Of a stretch of 64,000 bases of DNA, positions 58,710-64,000 are shown piece after piece. Numbering within the stretch: the first letter of the stretch is position 1; each line of letters starts with the position of its first letter. The notes under the pieces are model-generated. The model saw only the letters and a program-made list of their open reading frames with translations, had not been told where the DNA came from and did not search any database. The position numbers and the translations under genes were made by a program. This stretch comes from CAYQCE01 sp964415885 (GTDB taxonomy: Bacteria > Zixibacteria > MSB-5A5 > JAABVY01 > JAHJOQ01), in NCBI GenBank assembly GCA_964415885.1, contig CAYQCE010000013.1:1-64000 (forward strand), read 5' to 3'.

Positions 58710-60388
58710 AACAAGCGATTGCGATTGCATGCCTGACAGTCGTATTACTCTCTTGTGCAAAGCAGGCGCCGCCACCCGGTGGGCCTGAAGACAAAACGCC
58801 TCCCGAGATAGTTGCCAGCATACCAAAGAACGGTTCCACTGATGTCAGTCTCAAACCCGAAATAGTATTGTCATTCTCGGAAAGAATGAACCGGGAGAAA
58901 ATCGGCGAAGCGGTGTTTGTCTCTCCCCCGCCCGACGGCGGAATTCGTCTCGACTGGAGCGGTGATAATCTCGAGATCAAGATCGTGGACAGCCTCGTGG
59001 ACGACCGTACATATATCGTGACGGTGGGATCGTCCGCAACCGACGCTCATAACAACAGGCTCATGCGCTCCTTCATGCTCGCGTTCTCCACCGGTGCGAC
59101 AATCGACTCCGGTTCAGTTTCCGGAATGGTCGTGAGAGACGGCAACGCGTTCCCCGGCGCGACCGTGGCCGCATATCCCTTGACGTCGACATCCTGCGAC
59201 AACTTCATATTCGATTCGCTACAGTATGTCACTCAGGCAGGCAGCGACGGTTCATATGAATTCGAGTTCATGTCCGCCGGCGACTATGCCATCTTCGCTT
59301 TTGACGATCGAAATGGCGACAAGGCATGGAATCCGGGCCGAGAGGGCTTCTCTTTTCCGGGGGGACCGGCTATCCTCGTCGGCTCAACGGGGACAGTGAC
59401 GGAAATGAACTTCGCAATCTTCCCGAGAGACACATCAAGACTGGGCTTGGCAGACGCCTCATTTCTCAGATACGATTTGCTCCAAATCAACCTCACCGCT
59501 CCGGTGTTGGGGAAAGACGTGATTGAAGCGCAGGCGATTGTTCACAGCCACGACAACACCGACACCGTTTACGCGGCAGGCGTCTACACCTGGCTCGACA
59601 CGACTGAATCGTGCGTGGCGGTATTCGAGGATGACTTCACAGCAGATGAATACTTCGTGCGAGTGACAAACCTAGTTGATATCTGGGGCAACGAGATTGA
59701 AACCGAACCGGATTCCATTCTGCTTCAGGCTCCGCTTGCCACGGACGGCAACCCGCCATCACTTGCGGACGTTTACCCGTCGCAAGCAGCGAGGAATGTC
59801 GCCCGGGATTCTCGCATCAGATTGCGGTTTGATGAACGTGTTCGGCACACGGATACGGTTAGCGGTGCGGTAGTGATCGACGAAGACTCGAATGTGACCG
59901 CGCTCGAGTATGAGCAAATCGATCCATTCACTATAGACTTCTTTGGTGCTGACTCTCTGCGTTCAGGTGCTAGGTTGACATTCCATTTTGGCCTGGCAAC
60001 GATTTCCGATCTGGCCGGCAATTCGGTCGCGGACTCGACCTACAGCTTGACCTTCCGTACTCTCAATGAGGACTCGCTCGGATCGTTTTCCGGAAAGGTA
60101 GTGCCGGGTGAGCGCTCCGCCGGCAGGATTCCTCTTGTGTTCTACTCCCCGCTCGACGGTGGTGTACGCAGGCTGCTTGATGTCGAATCGGATGGGAGCT
60201 TTCGTCAGAGTGTGATCCCCGGCGATTATGTATTCCTTGGATTTCTCGACCGCGATCCGGATGGATATCTCGGCAGCGGCGAGTTCGATCCGTTCAATTA
60301 CGCCGAGCCGGTGTTCTACTTCTCCGACACCGTTTCTGTAAGACCGAGATTCGAGACCGAAGGTGTGAGGCTCGAAGTTGACCGGTAG
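58706..60388 (+). CDS. Ig-like (Big_5) lipoprotein
   Basis: A 560-residue lipoprotein with a lipobox VLLSC (Cys 17). Near residue 30 the motif TPPEIVASIPKNGSTDVSLKP opens a Big_5/SbsA-type Ig-like domain (KPEIVLSFSERMNREKI, YIVTVGSSATDAHNNRL). A carboxypeptidase-regulatory-like beta domain is seen at about 135-205 (GSVSGMVVRDGNAFPGA). A second Big_5-like module lies at about 350-455. The start is a GTG that overlaps the TPR gene's stop. PBP1A follows 114 bp downstream. Probably surface-exposed or periplasmic; function unknown. Confidence 0.75.
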   Translation: MKQAIAIACLTVVLLSCAKQAPPPGGPEDKTPPEIVASIPKNGSTDVSLKPEIVLSFSERMNREKIGEAVFVSPPPDGGIRLDWSGDNLEIKIVDSLVDDRTYIVTVGSSATDAHNNRLMRSFMLAFSTGATIDSGSVSGMVVRDGNAFPGATVAAYPLTSTSCDNFIFDSLQYVTQAGSDGSYEFEFMSAGDYAIFAFDDRNGDKAWNPGREGFSFPGGPAILVGSTGTVTEMNFAIFPRDTSRLGLADASFLRYDLLQINLTAPVLGKDVIEAQAIVHSHDNTDTVYAAGVYTWLDTTESCVAVFEDDFTADEYFVRVTNLVDIWGNEIETEPDSILLQAPLATDGNPPSLADVYPSQAARNVARDSRIRLRFDERVRHTDTVSGAVVIDEDSNVTALEYEQIDPFTIDFFGADSLRSGARLTFHFGLATISDLAGNSVADSTYSLTFRTLNEDSLGSFSGKVVPGERSAGRIPLVFYSPLDGGVRRLLDVESDGSFRQSVIPGDYVFLGFLDRDPDGYLGSGEFDPFNYAEPVFYFSDTVSVRPRFETEGVRLEVDR

Positions 60389-60433
60389 ATCATTGCGTTG
60401 AATGCGCAATCAGCCCGTCTTTCCTGAATTTCT

Positions 60434-60462
60434 TTGACATATCTCAAAAACTTTTGGTTTAT
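60434..60462 (+). promoter_or_regulatory. Possible promoter of the PBP1A gene
   Basis: A perfect TTGACA (60434-60439) with a weak -10 (GTTTAT at 17 bp, TTTATG at 18 bp). It lies 41 bp before the ATG. Only the -35 is convincing. Confidence 0.35.
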
Positions 60463-60502
60463 GTGATCGAACCAAACTGTCGATTGTAGAACTGTAGTGA
60501 GC

Positions 60503-62677
60503 ATGCGTAGAAAGAGAGCCACATCCAAAAGCAACAGCAGCGGATCGAGCCGTAGAGTCAGATCTCAGCTTCTGATCACAATAGTCGCCGCAGCGGTGAT
60601 AGTCTTCGCCGGGATCATTGTGACGACCGAGGTGATCCATATCTACAATGAGGAGCTTCCCTCCATCGATGACCTCTACAATATCGAGCCGTCACTCATC
60701 ACGCAGATATTCGCTCGCGACGGCAGCGTGCTCCAAACCTACTACAACGAGCGCCGAATACTCATTCCGTTCGAGCGGATACCGGAGAGCATGGTGCACG
60801 CACTAATCGCAACGGAGGACTCGCGCTTCTACGGCCACTGGGGCATTTCGTCGTATGATCTGGCGAGAGCCATCTATAAGAACATCACTTCCGGTTTCGG
60901 TTCACAGGGCGCGTCCACTATAACGCAGCAGCTCGCACGAATGCTCTTTCTGAATCGCAAAGTCTCGCTGATGAGGAAATTCAAGGAAGCTCTGACCGCA
61001 ATCAAGATCGAGCGGACATACTCTAAGAACGAGATAATCGAGATGTACCTGAACCAATACTGGTTCGGGCTCAGATCATACGGAATCCAGGCGGCGGCAC
61101 GCGCCTATTTCAACAAGGATGCGGAGCTGTTGAGTGTGGAGGAGAGCGCACTTCTTGCGGCGCTTCTCAGGGCGCCCGCCCGATATTCGCCCGTTACTCA
61201 TCCTGATCGTGCAGTATCGAGACGTAACTTTGTCCTGCAGAGAATGGCGATTGAGGGCTACATTGCACAGGAAGCGGCAGACTCTCTCAAGCAGGTGCCG
61301 ATAACTCTGAACCTGGCGGAACGTCCGACCGGCGAAGCACCCTATTTCACTGAGATGGTACGGCAGTATCTCGTCGAGAAGTACGGCGAGGACGAGGTGT
61401 ATTCCGGCGGTCTGGAAGTCTATACTGCGCTGGATCCGAGACTCCAGAAGGTAGCGGAAAGGCTCGTAAAGGAGCACTCGGACTCACTGATGATACTCGC
61501 AAAAAATATCTTCAAGTATAACGATCCGGAACACACAGAAACCTACTATGACTCGGTGGGTGACTCTGTCGCATATCGATTCAAGCAGATTCAGGCCGCC
61601 CTGGTATCGATTGACAACGAAACGGGCGATGTTATCTCGATGGTCGGCGGTACGGATTTCAGCGAGTACAAGTTCAACAACGCGGTGCAGGCGCTCCGTT
61701 CGCCGGGCTCGGCGTTCAAGCCGTTCGTCTACACCGCCGCAATCGACAACGGTATCAAACCGTGTGACATTTTCTATGATAACGCCGTCACGATTGACAT
61801 TCCCGGACAGGGCGACTATCGCCCGCACAACTTCGATTACAAATTCCTCGGTGAGCTGACTCTCCGGGATGCATTCAAGCACTCCAGAAACGTTGTCTCC
61901 ATAAAGCTTCTGCAAATGATACAGCCGCAGCAGCCGATATTCTACGCCCGAAAGATGGGTATCACGAGTGAGCTCAAACCTGTATTGACGCTCGCTATCG
62001 GCACGAGCGAAACAACGCTGTGGGAGCTTACATCGGCATATACGACATTCCCGAATCACGGGATACACATCACACCGAGATTCATCTACAAGGTGATTGA
62101 TCGTTACGGCAATGTGCTGGAGAGCAACGCAATCTCACCCGGCGAGGAGGTCCTCACGCCCCAGACTGCTTACATCATGGTCACGATGATGCAATCGGTC
62201 ATCGAGGAGGGTACCGGCAGAAGCGTCCGGTGGCGCGGCTTCCACAGGCCGGCAGGCGGCAAGACCGGGACCTCGGATAATTTCTCAGACAACCTGTTCC
62301 TGGGTTACACTCCTCAGATCACCACCGGCGTCTGGGTCGGATATCCGGATAAGGTTACGATCGGCAAGAACCAGACGGGGGCGCGAAACGGCCTCCCGAT
62401 ATGGACACCCTACATGATCGCGGCGCATGACTCGCTCGAAGTTCGCGAGTTCGACATTCCGGAGGGTATCGTCTTCGAGGATGTCTGCCTTGAGACTTGT
62501 GAACTCGCCACTGACAACTGCCCCAACGTCCGGCGCGAAGTATTCACCGAACGCACCGTACCCGATAAACGGTGCCATCTGCATGGCTCGGCAGGGAATT
62601 ATATCACCGAGAAGGCAGAAAAGTTCAATCTGGACAAGCCGGACACTAGCAAGTCTAACGGCAGAATCAGGTTCTGA
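60503..62677 (+). CDS. Penicillin-binding protein 1A (bifunctional)
   Basis: A 724-residue class A PBP that polymerises and cross-links peptidoglycan. After a basic tail and one membrane helix (about 23-45), the GT51 domain has ALIATEDSRFYGHWG (catalytic Glu), GASTITQQLARM and RKFKEALTAIKIERTYSKNEI. The transpeptidase has SAFK (active Ser) in RSPGSAFKPFV, SRN in FKHSRNVVS, and KTGT in GGKTGTSDN. A C-terminal Cys-containing tail (EDVCLETCELATDNCPN) is unusual. The ATG at 60503 is chosen over GTG 6 bp upstream. Confidence 0.95.
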   Translation: MRRKRATSKSNSSGSSRRVRSQLLITIVAAAVIVFAGIIVTTEVIHIYNEELPSIDDLYNIEPSLITQIFARDGSVLQTYYNERRILIPFERIPESMVHALIATEDSRFYGHWGISSYDLARAIYKNITSGFGSQGASTITQQLARMLFLNRKVSLMRKFKEALTAIKIERTYSKNEIIEMYLNQYWFGLRSYGIQAAARAYFNKDAELLSVEESALLAALLRAPARYSPVTHPDRAVSRRNFVLQRMAIEGYIAQEAADSLKQVPITLNLAERPTGEAPYFTEMVRQYLVEKYGEDEVYSGGLEVYTALDPRLQKVAERLVKEHSDSLMILAKNIFKYNDPEHTETYYDSVGDSVAYRFKQIQAALVSIDNETGDVISMVGGTDFSEYKFNNAVQALRSPGSAFKPFVYTAAIDNGIKPCDIFYDNAVTIDIPGQGDYRPHNFDYKFLGELTLRDAFKHSRNVVSIKLLQMIQPQQPIFYARKMGITSELKPVLTLAIGTSETTLWELTSAYTTFPNHGIHITPRFIYKVIDRYGNVLESNAISPGEEVLTPQTAYIMVTMMQSVIEEGTGRSVRWRGFHRPAGGKTGTSDNFSDNLFLGYTPQITTGVWVGYPDKVTIGKNQTGARNGLPIWTPYMIAAHDSLEVREFDIPEGIVFEDVCLETCELATDNCPNVRREVFTERTVPDKRCHLHGSAGNYITEKAEKFNLDKPDTSKSNGRIRF

Positions 62678-62789
62678 TCCGAAGCTCTCGTTTCCCCGCA
62701 TCACCTGCAAAAGACTATCCCCTGTGTCAGAGATAATCAGCGTGCTTTGACCCCACAAGAAAAGGCGGGAGTATCTCACCCCCGCGTCA

Positions 62790-62960
62790 GGGCTTGTTGA
62801 AAAAGGGCGGGTAGTGAAGTTCGGTCAGGTCCTGCCCGCCGCAGACGGGTGTGACCCGACCGCATAGCCGCATAAACAAAGGGCGATTCAAAGAACGTCA
62901 GATCACACGACCGCGAAAAGCGGCCGCAGGATCTGACGTAACGACTTTTTCAACAAGCCC
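62790..62960. repeat. MITE-like element with 16-bp perfect terminal inverted repeats
   Basis: The ends GGGCTTGTTGAAAAAG (62790-62805) and CTTTTTCAACAAGCCC (62945-62960) are perfect inverse copies. Inside, ACGTCAGATC (62895-62904) and GATCTGACGT (62930-62939) form a second perfect pair with a small GC hairpin (CCGC-GAAAA-GCGG) between. It has no coding capacity and lies between convergent genes. It probably is a non-autonomous transposable element. Confidence 0.75.
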
Positions 62961-62989
62961 CTCACTCAAAGAGCTTTTTCCAGATTCAA

Positions 62990-64000
62990 CTACAGGCAGT
63001 CAACACACGGAAGCTGCCCGCCCGCGAAGACGTACGCTATCAAGTAGACGATATCATCGATATCAGCTCCGCCGCTGCAGTTGACATCCGCGCATTCGGT
63101 GTATTCCGGCGGCTCCCCGCTTCCGAACACGTAGTCAATCAACAGCACGATATCGTCGATATCTACGGCGTCACTCTGATCCACGTCCCCGCAGAGTACC
63201 GATGTGACAAGGAACGACAGTGTGTCCGCCGAACAGTAATCGGCCACGGTCGTCATAATTGTCTCGCTGGAGAAGTGACCAGGCGCAACACCGGTCAGCG
63301 TGTCGTTCACTATCGAAAGCCAACCGGGATGATTCGGATACGCAACCGTATGAGTTGCATCGTCCGGGTCAGTGATGCCCGGGAAGTAGCTGTAAGACGC
63401 ACCGCTCATCAGCACGACCTCGTCGATCTCCTCGATCTGAGGCGGCACATTCTCGGTGTCGACATCGACTGTGACAACCAGCGTATCATCGAGCGATCCG
63501 TCAGACACGATTACAGTGAACAATGTATCGGTGTATTCACATTCGGCCGTGCCACTCACAGTTTGATCGACGAGAGTGCACCAGGAAGGAACACTCTCGA
63601 ATGTGTAGAGCAGATCGTTGTCCACACAATCCTGGTCTTCGGCAACAGCCGTATACTCAAACAGCTCACCAGGCTCAACTGACACAGTACTCGGCGACGT
63701 AATTGTCGGAGCATTGTTTCCCCATTGCGGATTGCAGCAGTGGTTGTCGGGATCATCCGGGCAGATATCGCACGGATCACCGACACCATCGCTGTCGCTG
63801 TCCAACTGATCCGGGTTAGAGATATCGGGGCAATTGTCGGTCAGGCAGGTGTTGGCAGGAAAGCCGGGGTCACCATAGCCGTCTTCATCCGTATCGGTGC
63901 ATTCATCGCACTCATCACCCATAGCGTCTCCATCCGCGTCTTCCTGTGCCTGATTCGCTACTGTCGGGCAGTTGTCGCACACATCGCCGAGAAAGTCACT
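62990..64000 (-). CDS. Thrombospondin type-3 / dockerin protein, C-terminal part
   Basis: The frame runs through the right edge of the window, so the N-terminus is missing (337 residues are seen). The start of the visible part has thrombospondin type-3 calcium-binding repeats (DNCPTVANQAQEDADGD, DNCPDISNPDQLDSDSDGVGD). Next come two cadherin-like Ig repeats (SVEPGELFEYTAVAEDQDCVD). The end is a dockerin type I pair: CGDVDQSDAVDIDDIVLLID and CADVNCSGGADIDDIVYLIA, with Ca-binding Asp residues. The protein should be secreted and anchored by cohesin-type or other partners, none of which is seen here. Confidence 0.85.
   Translation of the reverse strand, partial: SDFLGDVCDNCPTVANQAQEDADGDAMGDECDECTDTDEDGYGDPGFPANTCLTDNCPDISNPDQLDSDSDGVGDPCDICPDDPDNHCCNPQWGNNAPTITSPSTVSVEPGELFEYTAVAEDQDCVDNDLLYTFESVPSWCTLVDQTVSGTAECEYTDTLFTVIVSDGSLDDTLVVTVDVDTENVPPQIEEIDEVVLMSGASYSYFPGITDPDDATHTVAYPNHPGWLSIVNDTLTGVAPGHFSSETIMTTVADYCSADTLSFLVTSVLCGDVDQSDAVDIDDIVLLIDYVFGSGEPPEYTECADVNCSGGADIDDIVYLIAYVFAGGQLPCVDCL

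Overview
The window looks like chromosomal DNA of a Gram-negative bacterium of the FCB superphylum, most like an uncultured lineage such as candidate division Zixibacteria. This placement is an inference from gene content: a PorV/PorQ-type outer-membrane protein, PEGA plus DUF5683 proteins, FN3 lipoproteins, a thrombospondin-3/dockerin secreted protein, a PrsK/PrsR pair and a YtxJ-type thiol protein. GC content is about 50-55 percent by eye. No phage, CRISPR array or rRNA operon was seen.

Layout. 1-1.1 kb is a gene-poor repeat nest: REP-like palindromes, the 5' stub of a RAYT (REP-associated Y1) transposase, and a MITE-like element with nested inverted repeats. 1.1-11.9 kb is all plus strand: PorV-like protein, an EPS priming sugar transferase behind a very good sigma-54 promoter, then an operon of envelope proteins ending in PrsK and PrsR, then a second NtrC-type regulator. 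12-14.9 kb (minus) holds minor-pilin-like genes. At 15.15 kb there is a convincing XerCD dif site, just where coding direction switches from plus (left) to mostly minus (right), as expected at a replication terminus.

15.2-32.9 kb (minus) is mostly information processing: leuS; a DUF-type membrane protein, polysaccharide deacetylase, M16 peptidase, pnp, rpsO, ribF, truB, nrnA, rbfA, DUF503, infB, nusA, rimP; and proS. 33-37.5 kb carries tandem outer-membrane barrel paralogues (one broken by a TGA), a GNAT/DCC/YtxJ group, gmk and a PfkB kinase. tRNA-Ile(GAU) follows at 37.6 kb, then a lipoprotein, a PAS histidine kinase and a barrel protein.

41.4-49.4 kb (minus) is a CIRCE-controlled heat-shock cluster, hrcA-grpE-acyltransferase-dnaK-dnaJ-prmA-rsmE-prepilin peptidase; the acyltransferase is an AT-rich interloper. 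49.5-55 kb has secreted proteins with unusual composition, two methyltransferases and an M48 protease. 55-62.7 kb (plus) has another repeat cluster, tyrS with a clear promoter, a TPR lipoprotein, an Ig-like lipoprotein and PBP1A. A third MITE-like element and the C-terminal part of a dockerin protein close the window.

The most notable connections are the dif site matching the strand switch, the PrsK/PrsR - sigma-54 - EPS link with an altered GAFTGA loop, and the repeat families around the RAYT stub.
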